Assembly (NCBI GenBank): GCA_000773965.1
Contig: JRUP01000008.1
Location: 264,740-328,739 of the forward strand
Source of the DNA: Enterobacter cancerogenus
GTDB lineage: Bacteria; Pseudomonadota; Gammaproteobacteria; Enterobacterales; Enterobacteriaceae
Direction of reading: 5' to 3'
DNA: 64,000 nt
Below are positions 43,876-53,031 of this stretch, one piece after another (the first letter of the stretch is position 1; each line of letters starts with the position of its first letter). A program made the position numbers and the translations under genes. A model generated the notes under the pieces. That model searched no databases. It was not told where the DNA came from and saw nothing but the letters and a program-made list of their open reading frames with translations.

Positions 43876-44217
43876 ATGTCCGAAGAAGTGGTTATCGAGT
43901 TTGAAGAACAAATCATGCTGCTGCTGGTACAGGCCGGTGCCGCTCGCAGTGCAGCACTGAGCGCCCTGCGATTGGCGCGTGAAGGACAGTTTGCTGCTGC
44001 CGAGCAACAGCTCATGGCGGCGAAAGAGAGCGTCAATGGCGCGCATCAGCAGCAGACGGCATTGATCAGTCTCGATGAAGGCAGCGGCAAACTGCCCGTC
44101 ACCCTGATTTTGGTACATGCCCAGGATCACCTGATGAACGCCATGCTGGTGCAGGATCTGGCGGGCGAAATCATTGAACTCTACCGCCGCACTGCGGCAG
44201 GAGGAACCGATGCTTAA
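43876..44217 (+). CDS. PTS lactose/cellobiose-type EIIA
   Basis: A 113-residue trimeric helical EIIA. The active His81 is in LVHAQDHLM. The frame is open upstream into the IIB gene, but the homology begins at MSEEVVIEFEEQIM (43876). Ends overlapping the glucosidase gene by 8 bases. Confidence 0.92.
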   Translation: MSEEVVIEFEEQIMLLLVQAGAARSAALSALRLAREGQFAAAEQQLMAAKESVNGAHQQQTALISLDEGSGKLPVTLILVHAQDHLMNAMLVQDLAGEIIELYRRTAAGGTDA

Positions 44218-45526
44218 GATAGCCATTATTGGTGGTGGCAGCAGCTACTCACCGGAACTGGTCGAAGGGATTATCAACCGTTACGCGCAGTTGCCGGTGA
44301 CTGAACTGGCGCTGGTGGATGTGGAATCAGGTCGAGAGAAAGTGAATATTATTGCCGACCTCACCCGCCGCATGCTGCAGAAGAAGGGATTAGAACAGGT
44401 CAACGTCAGCGTGCACTTTGAGCTGGATGATGCCATCCGTGGTGCCAGTTTCGTGCTAACCCAGCTACGTGTCGGCCAGCTGGCGGCGCGCGCAGCCGAT
44501 GAACGCCTTGGCCTGAAATATGGACGACTCGGACAGGAAACCACCGGCGTAGGCGGTTTTGCCAAAGCCCTGCGCACCATTCCGGTGATGCTGAATGTGG
44601 CGCGTAAAGTGGAAGAGCTGGCGCCCGATGCCTTCATCATCAACTTCACCAACCCTGCCGGCATCGTCACTGAAGCGGTCTCGCGCTATAGCAACGCCAA
44701 AATCATCGGCCTGTGTAACGTACCGGTGAATATGCATCATATGATTGCCGGTATGCTCAACGCGCCATGGGATGATGTGCAGTTGCGCTTTGCCGGGCTC
44801 AATCATCTGGTGTGGGTGCATCAGGTCACTTGCCGTGGCGAAGATGTCACCAAACAGGTGATTGACCAACTGTGTGATGGCCAGTCGCTGACCATGAACA
44901 ATATTAAAGATATGCCGTGGTCACCGCAGTTCCTGCGTGCCCTCAACGCCATTCCCTGCCCTTATCATCGCTACTACTGGCAGACGCCACAGATGCTGGA
45001 CGAAGAACAGGAGAAAGCCAAAAACGGTCATGAAGGCACCCGCGCTGAGCAAGTGATGAAGGTCGAAGCGGAGCTGTTCGCGCTGTATGCCGATCCGCAT
45101 CTGGCGCATAAACCGGAGCAACTGAGTTTCCGTGGTGGTGCTTATTACTCTGAAGTGGCGGTTGAGCTGATCAGCGCGATTCACAACAACAGCGGCAAGA
45201 ATCTGGTGGTGAACTGCCGCAATAACGGCGCGATTCACGGCCTGCCCGATGACGCGGTGGTGGAAGTGAACTGCCTGGTAGATGCTCAGGGCGCGCACCC
45301 GTTAATGTTTGGCGAGTTGCCACCGTTGATGAACGGCCTGACACAGCAGATTAAAGCTTTCGAACGCTTAACCATCGAAGCGGCGGTACATGGCGATCGT
45401 AATCAGGCATTGCTGGCGCTGTTGGGCAACCCGCTGGTCGGCGATGTCGCGACAGCGGAAGCCCTGCTGGACGAAGTGTTAACGCTGAACAAGCCGTGGT
45501 TGCCGCAGTTCTCATCGGCTCAATAG
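44210..45526 (+). CDS. Family GH4 6-phospho-beta-glucosidase (CelF/ChbF-like)
   Basis: 438 residues from the ATG at 44210 (AGGAGG upstream). N-terminal NAD-binding GGGSSYSPELVEG, metal-site region IIGLCNVPVNMHH and FAGLNHLVWV, and the central VVNCRNNGAIHGLPDDAVVEVN are GH4 landmarks. GH4 enzymes use NAD+ and a divalent metal to cleave 6-phospho-glucosides by elimination. It hydrolyses the phosphorylated disaccharide delivered by the PTS encoded around it. Confidence 0.92.
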   Translation: MLKIAIIGGGSSYSPELVEGIINRYAQLPVTELALVDVESGREKVNIIADLTRRMLQKKGLEQVNVSVHFELDDAIRGASFVLTQLRVGQLAARAADERLGLKYGRLGQETTGVGGFAKALRTIPVMLNVARKVEELAPDAFIINFTNPAGIVTEAVSRYSNAKIIGLCNVPVNMHHMIAGMLNAPWDDVQLRFAGLNHLVWVHQVTCRGEDVTKQVIDQLCDGQSLTMNNIKDMPWSPQFLRALNAIPCPYHRYYWQTPQMLDEEQEKAKNGHEGTRAEQVMKVEAELFALYADPHLAHKPEQLSFRGGAYYSEVAVELISAIHNNSGKNLVVNCRNNGAIHGLPDDAVVEVNCLVDAQGAHPLMFGELPPLMNGLTQQIKAFERLTIEAAVHGDRNQALLALLGNPLVGDVATAEALLDEVLTLNKPWLPQFSSAQ

Positions 45527-45558
45527 CGCCGTAACGGTGCAATCGCGAGAATGCGGCT

Positions 45559-45668
45559 CCAGATATGCCCGATAAACCGTGCCGCTGCGCAATTGAGGGC
45601 ATCTGGCAATTTAAGGTCACCTGCACCAACGCTCGCAGCACGAATTATCCGCCGCTAGCGTTGGTGCA
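45559..45668 (+). other. Two strong RNA hairpins between glucosidase and EIIC genes
   Basis: Hairpin A: CCAGATATGCCC (45559-45570) with GGGCATCTGG (45597-45606), 10 pairs with a 2-base bulge. Hairpin B: TGCACCAACGCT (45622-45633) with AGCGTTGGTGCA (45657-45668), perfect 12 bp. Both lie in the 193-base gap inside an operon and end 42 bases before the EIIC ribosome site. They may stabilise or partly terminate the transcript, lowering EIIC output relative to soluble proteins. Confidence 0.65.
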
Positions 45669-45719
45669 AATGGACCGCTTATTATCATTTTGTTGCGCCA
45701 TTGAGCCTGAGGAGGCCCT

Positions 45720-47072
45720 GTGTCCAACCGTACTCTTATTGAACGTTATGTGTTGCCCGCAGCGCTGAAAGTCGCCGGACAAAAGCATGTGCTCTCGGTG
45801 CGTGACGGCATCATTCTCAACATGCCGTTTATGCTGATTGGCAGTTTCTTCCTGATCTTCGCCTACCTGCCAATTCCGGCGTGGGGCCATTTGATGGCGG
45901 ATCTGTTTGGCGACACCTGGCGCAACAAATTGCTCTATCCGGTGCGCGCCACCTACGACATCATGGCGCTGATCTCCAGCTTCGGTATCGCCTATCGTCT
46001 GGCGGAGAAGTACCGCACGCTGGATCCGCTCACCAGCGGCGCCATGGCGTTAGTGGCCTTTGTGATGACCATTCCGCAGCAGACCCTGTTTGCCCCAGTC
46101 GAAAATGCACCCGCACAGCTGGTGACCGGCGTGCTGCCGATCTCGATGATTGGCAGCCAGGGCTTGTTCGTGGCCATTGTGATTGCGCTGATGTCGACGG
46201 AGATTTATCGCTTCGTCCATAGCCGCAATCTGGTGATTAAGATGCCGGAAGGCGTGCCGCCTGCGGTGGCAAAATCCTTCCTCGCACTGGTGCCGGGCTT
46301 CTGCGTGCTGGCAGTAGTGCTGATCATCCGTCTGGCAGTAGAAGCCTCACCGTTTGGCGACATCAACAACCTGATCGCCACCGTGATTGGTTTGCCGATG
46401 CACCATGTTGGCGGCACGCTGCCGGGCATGATCTTCTCGGTGCTGCTGATCGGTATTCTCTGGACGCTGGGGTTGCACGGCGATGCCATTGTGCTGGTGT
46501 TTATCCAGCCGGTCTGGCTCTCCAACATGAGTGAAAACCTCGAAGCGTTCCAGCACAACCAGCCGATTCCGCACATCTTCACGCAGCAGTTTTATGATCT
46601 GTGGATAGCGCCTGGCGGCACCGGTGCTCTGCTGGGTCTGGTGATCTTTATGCTGATCCGCTCTCGCAGCCGCCAGATGAAACAGCTGGGTAAGATTGCC
46701 GGACCCGCCGCGCTGTTCAACATCAGCGAGCCATTGGTGTTTGGCATTCCGCTGGTGATGAACCCGTACCTGTTCCTGCCGTTTATTCTGACGCCGGTGG
46801 TGCTGGTGATTATCTCCTGGGCGGCCATGACCACCGGACTGGTTGCCCCGCCAGCTGGCATCGCCCTGCCGTTTACCACGCCGATATTTGTCAGCGGGTA
46901 TCTGGCAACTGGGGGGCACATTTCAGGCACGGTGTTACAGGTGGTTAACCTGGCGATCTCGATGGTGATCTACTATCCATTCTTCCGCGTATGGGATCGT
47001 TTGAAACAGCGCGAAGAACAGCAAAGCGAACAGCAGGCTCAGGCTGTAGCAGGGAGTGCGGTAGTTTCATAA
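45720..47072 (+). CDS. PTS cellobiose-type EIIC
   Basis: A 450-residue EIIC of the lactose/cellobiose family. Landmarks: LRDGIILNMPFMLIGSFFLI near the start, GLHGDAIVLVFIQPVW and FNISEPLVFGIPLVMNPYLFLPFIL (the substrate-binding NxEP block). Start is a GTG at 45720, with GGAGG four bases upstream; there is no nearby ATG in frame. Works with EIIB/EIIA above to import and phosphorylate a beta-glucoside. Confidence 0.92.
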   Translation: MSNRTLIERYVLPAALKVAGQKHVLSVRDGIILNMPFMLIGSFFLIFAYLPIPAWGHLMADLFGDTWRNKLLYPVRATYDIMALISSFGIAYRLAEKYRTLDPLTSGAMALVAFVMTIPQQTLFAPVENAPAQLVTGVLPISMIGSQGLFVAIVIALMSTEIYRFVHSRNLVIKMPEGVPPAVAKSFLALVPGFCVLAVVLIIRLAVEASPFGDINNLIATVIGLPMHHVGGTLPGMIFSVLLIGILWTLGLHGDAIVLVFIQPVWLSNMSENLEAFQHNQPIPHIFTQQFYDLWIAPGGTGALLGLVIFMLIRSRSRQMKQLGKIAGPAALFNISEPLVFGIPLVMNPYLFLPFILTPVVLVIISWAAMTTGLVAPPAGIALPFTTPIFVSGYLATGGHISGTVLQVVNLAISMVIYYPFFRVWDRLKQREEQQSEQQAQAVAGSAVVS

Positions 47073-47119
47073 TTTCCGGCCAACCCCTGCGCGGCAATAG
47101 CGATACGCATGACTGCGCG

Positions 47120-47151
47120 CCCTGCAAAATAGGTTTAACGATTTTGCAGGG
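47120..47151 (+). terminator. Hairpin ending the cellobiose-type PTS operon
   Basis: CCCTGCAAAAT (47120-47130) and ATTTTGCAGGG (47141-47151), a perfect 11-bp inverted repeat with 10-base loop, 47 bases after the EIIC stop. Confidence 0.7.
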
Positions 47152-47292
47152 TCGCCGTGTAGTCGCATTGCCCGCCATTCTTCCATTTTCCGCAATAATG
47201 ACTTCGCAAACCCGGCTATTCTGCCGCGCCACAGGCTGTGCCAACCTTTAGACAGGGTTCGGGATCATCCCGGCCACCACTAAAGGACACTG

Positions 47293-47913
47293 ATGATGAA
47301 ACTCTACCACTTCCCGCTTTCTGGTCATGCGCACCGTGCACGTCTGTTCCTGTCCCTGCTCGACCTGCCACACGAGGTGATTGATGTTGACCTCGCTAAC
47401 GGTGAACACAAATCCCCGGCGTTTCTCGCCATCAACCCATTCGGCCAGGTGCCGGTGCTGGAAGATGACGGCGTGTATATCTCCGACTCCAACGCCATTC
47501 TGGTTTATCTGGCGAAAAAATCAGGCCGCAGTGAGTGGCTGCCCGAAGATGCGCTGGGCGCGGCGCAGGTACAGCGCTGGTTATCGGTGGCGGCAGGCGA
47601 ACTGGCTTATGGCCCTTGTGCGGCACGCTTGATTACCGTGTTTGGCCGCCCGTTCAACCCTGACGAAGTGATCGCCCGTGCGCACACCATTTTGGCGCTG
47701 ATGGATCAACATCTGACAGGACGTGAATGGCTGGTCGGCGATCACCCAACCATCGCGGACATCGCTCAGTACAGCTACCTGATCGGTGCACCGGAAGGCA
47801 ACGTGGATCTCTCTGGCTATCCAGCGGTTAATGCGCTGTTGCGGCGTATCGAAGCGCTGCCGGGTTTCGTTCCTTTCCCGCAAACCGCTGCCGGTCTGCG
47901 CAGCATCGCGTGA
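47293..47913 (+). CDS. Glutathione S-transferase
   Basis: A 206-residue cytosolic GST. The thioredoxin-like domain ([47 protein letters not shown] with the glutathione-binding SNAI for the usual ES) and a helical C-terminal domain ([24 protein letters not shown]) are clear. Two tandem ATGs (47293, 47296) after AAAGGA. The oxidoreductase gene begins 10 bases downstream, so they are probably cotranscribed. Confidence 0.92.
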   Translation: MMKLYHFPLSGHAHRARLFLSLLDLPHEVIDVDLANGEHKSPAFLAINPFGQVPVLEDDGVYISDSNAILVYLAKKSGRSEWLPEDALGAAQVQRWLSVAAGELAYGPCAARLITVFGRPFNPDEVIARAHTILALMDQHLTGREWLVGDHPTIADIAQYSYLIGAPEGNVDLSGYPAVNALLRRIEALPGFVPFPQTAAGLRSIA

Positions 47914-47923
47914 GTTAGCCATC

Positions 47924-49966
47924 ATGGGCGAGAAACTTCCGGTATGGCATGCAGGTGAAATTGCCCTGCAGCAGCAAGCGGGCGTGGCTGAACGTATGGC
48001 AGAAGTCGGCCAGCGCGTGATTCGCGACTACATGCCCGATCAGCATCGTGACTTCTACGCGCAACTGCCGTTTATTGTGGTGGGCAGCGTGGATACGCAA
48101 GGCGACGCCTGGGTTACGCTGCTGGAAGGCCAACCCGGTTTTATTTTCTCGCCCAATGCCACCACGCTGGATATTGCCGCCCAGCCGGATCCCCGCGATC
48201 CGGCTGCTGCCGGGTTCACTGATGGCGCTCCGGTTGGCCTGCTCGGCATTGAGTTGCACACCCGTCGCCGCAACCGTATGAATGGCGTGCTGAGCGCGAT
48301 TGGCGGTGGCTTTCGGGTACAGGTGGAGCAGAGTTTCGGCAACTGTCCGCGCTATATTCAGCTGCGCGATTTCCGCTTTGCTCGTTCTCCCGATGAGCTG
48401 GCTATTGGTGAGGTTGAAGTCCTCAGCACGCTCGATGAGGCGGCCCGCAACACCATCGCCACCGCCGATACGTTTTATGTCGCAACTTATAATGAACAAC
48501 AGGTGGACGCCTCGCATCGCGGCGGCAAACCCGGTTTTGTGCGTGTGGATGACGATGGCCTGCTGACCATTCCCGATTTTAACGGCAACCTCTTCTTCTC
48601 CACGCTCGGCAACATCCATCAGAACGGGAAAGCCGGGCTGCTGTTTGTTGATTACCACAGCGGCGATACGCTGCAAATGACCGGCGATGCCAGCGTGATC
48701 CTCGACTCGCCGGAGATCGCTGCATTCCAGGGCGCCGAACGGTTGTGGACGTTCCGCCCGCGCCGCATCATGCGACGTCATGCCGCTCTCGCCTTGCGCT
48801 GGGAAACGGAAGCAGGCGGTATCTCACCGGCGTCAGAAATGACGGGTGACTGGCAATCGGCTGCCGAACGCCTGCGTGCCAGCGAACTGGCGCGACGCTG
48901 GCGGCCTTTTAGGGTGACGAAGATTGTCGATGAGAGCGCATCGATTCGTTCGTTCCATCTGATGCCAGATGATGGCGCCGGTTTGCTGGCGCATCAGGCC
49001 GGACAGCACTTGCCGATTCGCGTGCAGTTGCCTGGTACAGACAAACCTCTGATTCGTCACTACACCCTGTCGGTTGCGCCGTCGGACGGTTTTTATCGCA
49101 TCAGCGTCAAACGCGATGGCGTGGTCTCGTGCTATCTGCACGATCATCTTCGGGTTGGTGATCGAATTGATACCCGTGCGCCAGCCGGTGATTTCACTAT
49201 CGATGCACAAGAGACACGCCCAGCGGTGTTGATGGCGGCGGGTGTCGGCATCACCCCGATGCTGGCGATGCTGCGCCATCTGGTTTATGAAGGACGCCGC
49301 AAACAGCGCATGCGCCCGACCTACTTTTTCCAGTCCGCGCGCAACAAAGCGGAACGCCCTTTTGTACGCGAACTGGATGCGTTGCTGGCGGACTCACAGG
49401 GCGCATTCAAAATGGTGCGCGTGTTGAGCCAACCGGACGGTGCCGAACAGGGATTCGATTACGATGTCGCTGGGCGCATCGATATGGCGCTGCTTTCCAA
49501 GGTGCTGCCCTTTAACGACTACGACTTTTACCTGTGCGGCCCGCCGCAGTTTACGCAGGCAATATATGACGGGCTGCGCAGCTACAACATAGCGGATAGC
49601 CGTATTCACGCCGAAGCCTTTGGCCCGTCCTCGCTGCAGCGTCACAAAGATGAAGCTGAATCCGAACTGGCGCTGCCTGCGATAGCCACTCATGACGTGC
49701 CGATTAAATTTATGACGTCGCTGAAAGAGGCCCGCTGGACACAGCAAAGTGGTTCACTGCTGGAACTGGCCGAAGCGCGTGGCCTCAGCCCGGAATACAG
49801 CTGTCGTGAAGGGCATTGCGGCAGTTGCAAAACCCGGTTGCTGCGAGGTGCAGTCACTTATACAACCCGCCCGAGTGCCAGTGTGGCTGAGGATGAGGTG
49901 CTGATCTGCTGCGCGGTTCCGGCCCAGCAGGATGGTGACGTTGACGAAATTCATCTGGATATTTAA
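47924..49966 (+). CDS. PNPOx-like / ferredoxin reductase / 2Fe-2S ferredoxin fusion protein
   Basis: 680 residues in three parts. An N-terminal pyridoxamine-phosphate-oxidase-like split barrel (about 50-290; LPFIVVGSVDTQGDAWVTLLEG, FRVQVEQSFGNCPRYIQ, FVRVDDDGLLTIPDFNGN). A flavin/NAD(P)H reductase module (330-570; HYTLSVAPSDGFYRISVKR, VLMAAGVGITPMLAML). A plant-type 2Fe-2S ferredoxin at the C-terminus (SCREGHCGSCKTRLLRG ... LICCAVP). Electrons likely run NAD(P)H-flavin-FeS. Real substrate unknown. Confidence 0.9.
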   Translation: MGEKLPVWHAGEIALQQQAGVAERMAEVGQRVIRDYMPDQHRDFYAQLPFIVVGSVDTQGDAWVTLLEGQPGFIFSPNATTLDIAAQPDPRDPAAAGFTDGAPVGLLGIELHTRRRNRMNGVLSAIGGGFRVQVEQSFGNCPRYIQLRDFRFARSPDELAIGEVEVLSTLDEAARNTIATADTFYVATYNEQQVDASHRGGKPGFVRVDDDGLLTIPDFNGNLFFSTLGNIHQNGKAGLLFVDYHSGDTLQMTGDASVILDSPEIAAFQGAERLWTFRPRRIMRRHAALALRWETEAGGISPASEMTGDWQSAAERLRASELARRWRPFRVTKIVDESASIRSFHLMPDDGAGLLAHQAGQHLPIRVQLPGTDKPLIRHYTLSVAPSDGFYRISVKRDGVVSCYLHDHLRVGDRIDTRAPAGDFTIDAQETRPAVLMAAGVGITPMLAMLRHLVYEGRRKQRMRPTYFFQSARNKAERPFVRELDALLADSQGAFKMVRVLSQPDGAEQGFDYDVAGRIDMALLSKVLPFNDYDFYLCGPPQFTQAIYDGLRSYNIADSRIHAEAFGPSSLQRHKDEAESELALPAIATHDVPIKFMTSLKEARWTQQSGSLLELAEARGLSPEYSCREGHCGSCKTRLLRGAVTYTTRPSASVAEDEVLICCAVPAQQDGDVDEIHLDI

Positions 49967-50051
49967 ATGTGCGCGACTGCCCGACATTCAAATTAAAGTC
50001 ATAACGCACAGTAACCGATAACAGAATCATCACCTGAATCGGAGCAGTACG

Positions 50052-50393
50052 ATGCGCATTCAACCACTGATTTTACTACTATCCATGTGCACGAGCGGGC
50101 TGACCCTCGCGCAAAGTGTTGAATTACGCGTCACGGGCGTCATTCAACCGTCAGGTTGCAAAACGCAGGTCATTCAGCCAACACTGTCGGCATCATCACT
50201 CAGTACGCCTTATACGTTTCAGTGTCAGCCGGGAAATAATGCGGTATTACGCCAGGCTTATACACCTGATGGCGCGAAGATCGACATAACCGCTACCAGG
50301 GGTAAACCCGGTGAAACCCATGGCCAACTGACTTTACATCGTATGCCCGCCACAGGTACGCATAATGCTTACCTTGAGGTTTATTACTATTAG
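50052..50393 (+). CDS. Small secreted protein with pilin-like start
   Basis: 113 residues with a signal peptide (PLILLLSMCTSGLTLA) and mature sequence VELRVTGVIQPSGCKTQ, which recalls pilin first strands, with a second Cys in YTFQCQPG. It is shorter than a pilin and ends in YLEVYYY. GGAG sits 8 bases before the ATG. Family not recognised; it could be a periplasmic stress or adhesion-related protein. Probably its own transcript. Confidence 0.72.
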   Translation: MRIQPLILLLSMCTSGLTLAQSVELRVTGVIQPSGCKTQVIQPTLSASSLSTPYTFQCQPGNNAVLRQAYTPDGAKIDITATRGKPGETHGQLTLHRMPATGTHNAYLEVYYY

Positions 50394-50524
50394 CGACATG
50401 CGTAATGTTTATACGTTTGAGCATTGGCGTTGTAGTTGAAGTGAAATTAAGACGAGAAAACCGAACAAGATTATCAATATCGCGGCTGGCATGAATTTAA
50501 AACCAGCCGCACATGACACATGCT

Positions 50525-50692
50525 TTATTTATCTACCGGCCCACAACCACCGATGATTTTAGATATAGATACTGCCGGATGAAGCAAGTAATCGTAGTCA
50601 CAGTTCTTTTCTTTGTTGTATACGCTTCCAGTACACCCAGACAGCAGAGCCACTGCCGCAGCGGCAATTGAAAACTTGATGAGCTTATTCAT
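50525..50692 (-). CDS. yhfL: Small lipoprotein YhfL (DUF4223)
   Basis: 55 residues. Lipoprotein signal with lipobox LLSGC and C-terminal DYDYLLHPAVSISKIIGGCGP, matching E. coli YhfL almost residue for residue over the last 25 positions. ATG at 50692. Possible terminator hairpin GCGGCTGG/CCAGCCGC at 50482-50510 downstream. Role of the family unknown. Confidence 0.9.
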   Translation of the reverse strand: MNKLIKFSIAAAAVALLSGCTGSVYNKEKNCDYDYLLHPAVSISKIIGGCGPVDK

Positions 50693-50752
50693 AATAACGC
50701 GTCCATTTGTTAAAAGTGTTTTTGAAGATGTTGAATTTCTGTTCTCATTCAT

Positions 50753-51191
50753 TTAAAAATCAAGAGACCACTGAGAATAGCAAGCAACAGAACATAAGCA
50801 CCTTACAGCGCTTATGCGATTAATTATTAATTAAATATATAACCAAAGACAACATGACGAACCATCTCATTACTATCATTTTTTGATTAAATTTTTGTAG
50901 TGAAAACCTGACACCCCATATTAATGTCAGAATATCTTTCAGGTTGACAATCTTATTTACCTGATAAAGAGTTAGTTGGCATTTTACTCAAACAACCAGG
51001 CAAGTGTTTAATCGGTTATTTTCGTTATTAAGAATGAATCGGTATTCATGTCGAATCTGGTCTTGAAACGACCATATAATGTGGGCGACTACGCAAAAAT
51101 GAAAACACGTCATCATTCATACTGGCTCTAAAAATTCATCATATGTAACATTATCCACAGTTATTGTATTAATGTTAATTAGGGACAGATT
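50753..51191. promoter_or_regulatory. AT-rich region upstream of the T6SS effector cassette
   Basis: About 440 bases with no supported gene and long A/T stretches (for example around 50815-50900), as expected for horizontally acquired, H-NS-bound DNA. It marks the transition from core-like to accessory sequence. Confidence 0.4.
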
Positions 51192-51713
51192 ATGGCACTT
51201 CAGGGAACATTGATTCTAAATGGCGCAGATTATGTGCCTTTCAATCTTTACGGCGTTGGCGTTTTTATGGCGTTTTCAGGCAAAGGCGCTTACATGAATA
51301 ACGCTGCATGTGGAGCAATCCCCAATGAAGGCCCAATACCACCGGGTAAGTACTGGATTGTAGATCGTGGTAGCGGTGGCCGCTTATCGAGATTGATAGC
51401 AAAGTCCCAGGATTTCTATAACAGAATGTACGAAGGTGCAGAGTTTGACCATGACGAATGGTTTGCTTTGTTCAAAGATGACTGGACTATTGATGATCAC
51501 AGTTGGATTGATGGAGTTAAACGTGGATTATTCAGGCTTCATCCGGGTCGTGTATCGAACGGATGCATCACTTTAGTTCATAACTCCGATTATGCATTGA
51601 TTCGTAATGCATTAATGCAGACTTCATTGATACAAGTTCCCTGCATGAAATCATTGATGGCACGCGGTTGGATTGAGGTAATTGCCAGTGGCAATAACAA
51701 CACTTGCCCGTAA
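51192..51713 (+). CDS. Tlde1-type T6SS effector (DUF2778, L,D-transpeptidase fold)
   Basis: 173 residues. The catalytic stretch LHPGRVSNGCITL contains His117, Ser122 and Cys125, the HxxxxSxGC pattern of L,D-transpeptidases. NEGPIPPGKYWIVDRGSGG is the DUF2778 signature. Tlde1 proteins cleave or exchange D-amino acids in the peptidoglycan of target cells. No Sec signal, as for a T6SS cargo. It is followed by a membrane protein and an Hcp, supporting delivery through the T6SS. Confidence 0.88.
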   Translation: MALQGTLILNGADYVPFNLYGVGVFMAFSGKGAYMNNAACGAIPNEGPIPPGKYWIVDRGSGGRLSRLIAKSQDFYNRMYEGAEFDHDEWFALFKDDWTIDDHSWIDGVKRGLFRLHPGRVSNGCITLVHNSDYALIRNALMQTSLIQVPCMKSLMARGWIEVIASGNNNTCP

Positions 51714-51960
51714 GATATTTAAAGTCATCTTCTATTTGGCTTTGTCGTTGGTCGTCGGGCGGACATTAGGTAGTCCTGAAATATGGTTCGATCATAAATT
51801 GGCAACCCATATTGCACATTTTTTTTACGGAGAGGGTGAGATTGGAGCAGACAATTTTTATGAGTTATATTTCTACATTTCCGTGATCACGGTATTTTCT
51901 ATAACTACTGCAATTTACATTTTAACAATGAAGTTACTACGAAAAATAAGGAGTATTTAA
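51688..51960 (+). CDS. Probable immunity protein for the Tlde1-type effector
   Basis: 90 residues from a GTG at 51688 (GAGGT 8 bases upstream); it overlaps the effector gene by 26 bases. Two hydrophobic segments (IFKVIFYLALSLVVG and FYISVITVFSITTAIYILTM) flank a ~35-residue periplasm-facing loop (DHKLATHIAHFFYGEGEIGADNFYEL). No homology recognised. Overlap with the toxin gene and membrane location argue for immunity in the periplasm, where Tlde1 acts. Confidence 0.7.
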   Translation: MAITTLARKIFKVIFYLALSLVVGRTLGSPEIWFDHKLATHIAHFFYGEGEIGADNFYELYFYISVITVFSITTAIYILTMKLLRKIRSI

Positions 51961-52452
51961 ATGCCAATCCCTCCCTACATGTGGCTCAAAGACGATGGCG
52001 GCGCAGATATTAGAGGCTCTGTTGATGTGCATGACCGTGAAGGTAGTATTGAAATCATCGGATTAAGCCACGGTATCAGCCTTCCGGTTGATACCGCCGC
52101 TGGAAAAATAACCGGCACACGCCAGCACTCATCAATGCGTATTGAAAAGGAAGTTGATAGTTCAACGCCCTATCTTTATAAAGCGTCAGCTACCGGTCAG
52201 ACGTTGAAGAGTGCTGAAATTCGTTTTTACAATATTAGCGATGCGGGGCAAGAGGTCTGCTATTACACGGTTCTGCTGGAAAACGTGAAGATCACCAGCG
52301 TTCATTGTGGCGTACCCAATGTGAAATTGTCTGGTAACGACAAGATGAATCATTCGGAAAGCGTCAGCATGCAGTATGAGAAAATCACCTGGCGCATTGT
52401 GGATGGCAACATTCAATACGCCGATGCGTGGAACGAACGTCCTACTGCTTAA
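51961..52452 (+). CDS. hcp: T6SS tube protein Hcp
   Basis: 163 residues of the Hcp1 (PF05638) family: MPIPPYMWLKDDGGADIRGSVDVHDREGSIEIIGLSHGI at the N-terminus, IEKEVDSSTPYLYKASATGQTLKSAEIRFYN in the middle and YEKITWRIVDGNIQYADAWN at the end. It begins directly after the preceding stop with AGGAG. No other T6SS structural gene is in the window, so it is an orphan Hcp carrying or loading the linked toxin. Confidence 0.92.
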   Translation: MPIPPYMWLKDDGGADIRGSVDVHDREGSIEIIGLSHGISLPVDTAAGKITGTRQHSSMRIEKEVDSSTPYLYKASATGQTLKSAEIRFYNISDAGQEVCYYTVLLENVKITSVHCGVPNVKLSGNDKMNHSESVSMQYEKITWRIVDGNIQYADAWNERPTA

Positions 52453-52668
52453 CGCTGGCTTTGCGAGAGCAGTCGCTGGGCTACAGCAATGTCCGTAGCA
52501 ACTGAGGGATGAGTGAATGCCTTTTACGAGGACAGAAAATCATCAGTCCGGCAGGCAAATCACCGCACATCCGATTTGGACTGTAAGCCGCACGCCCTCC
52601 GTGAAAACCGCGCTGGAGCTTCAACTCCCGGAGTAACGTTTACGTCACCGGTCTGCGTGCAGGCCAAG

Positions 52669-52696
52669 AGCGCTAGCAATTGCTGGCGCTTTTTTA
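52669..52696 (+). terminator. Terminator downstream of hcp
   Basis: AGCGCTAGC/GCTGGCGCT stem (one T-G pair), AATT loop, then T-rich tail. Confidence 0.8.
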
Positions 52697-53031
52697 TTTT
52701 CATCTCCGCAAAACGACTTTATCGCTGACATCTGCTTTAAGCGGCAGGACACTGGAACGGCATTGTTGTTGTCTCAACGACCAGCCAATGTTTCAGCAGC
52801 TTGAGAGAAACGCTGACGCGGTTGCCATCTAAAACTTCATGACCTGAGAGAGGTGCTGCTTTGTAGTGGTTGATCCGCTCAACCTCTTAATGCGGATATC
52901 ACCTATGTGATGAGGTTCGTTGTACTGACCAGCCAGCGCGGCATAGCTATCCGCGCTTCCTGACGGAAAGCATTTATCCGTCAGGGATGAATGTTTCTTC
53001 GTCACTGTTTCCCACTCCTGGAGTAAACATC
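52697..53031 (+). promoter_or_regulatory. Leader region of the ICE remnant
   Basis: No gene supported. It contains an 8-bp hairpin CTGACGGA/TCCGTCAG (52960-52984) and a ribosome site (CTGGAG) just before the DUF3577 start. The ICE boundary or attachment site was not identified. Confidence 0.4.

Noticed and set aside
52513-52728. 71-codon open frame after hcp
   Set aside because: It runs through the hcp terminator hairpin and has no recognisable sequence or ribosome site.
52453-53031. tRNA or att site at the left border of the ICE remnant
   Set aside because: I found no cloverleaf sequence or direct repeat with the right side of the window, and no integrase gene.
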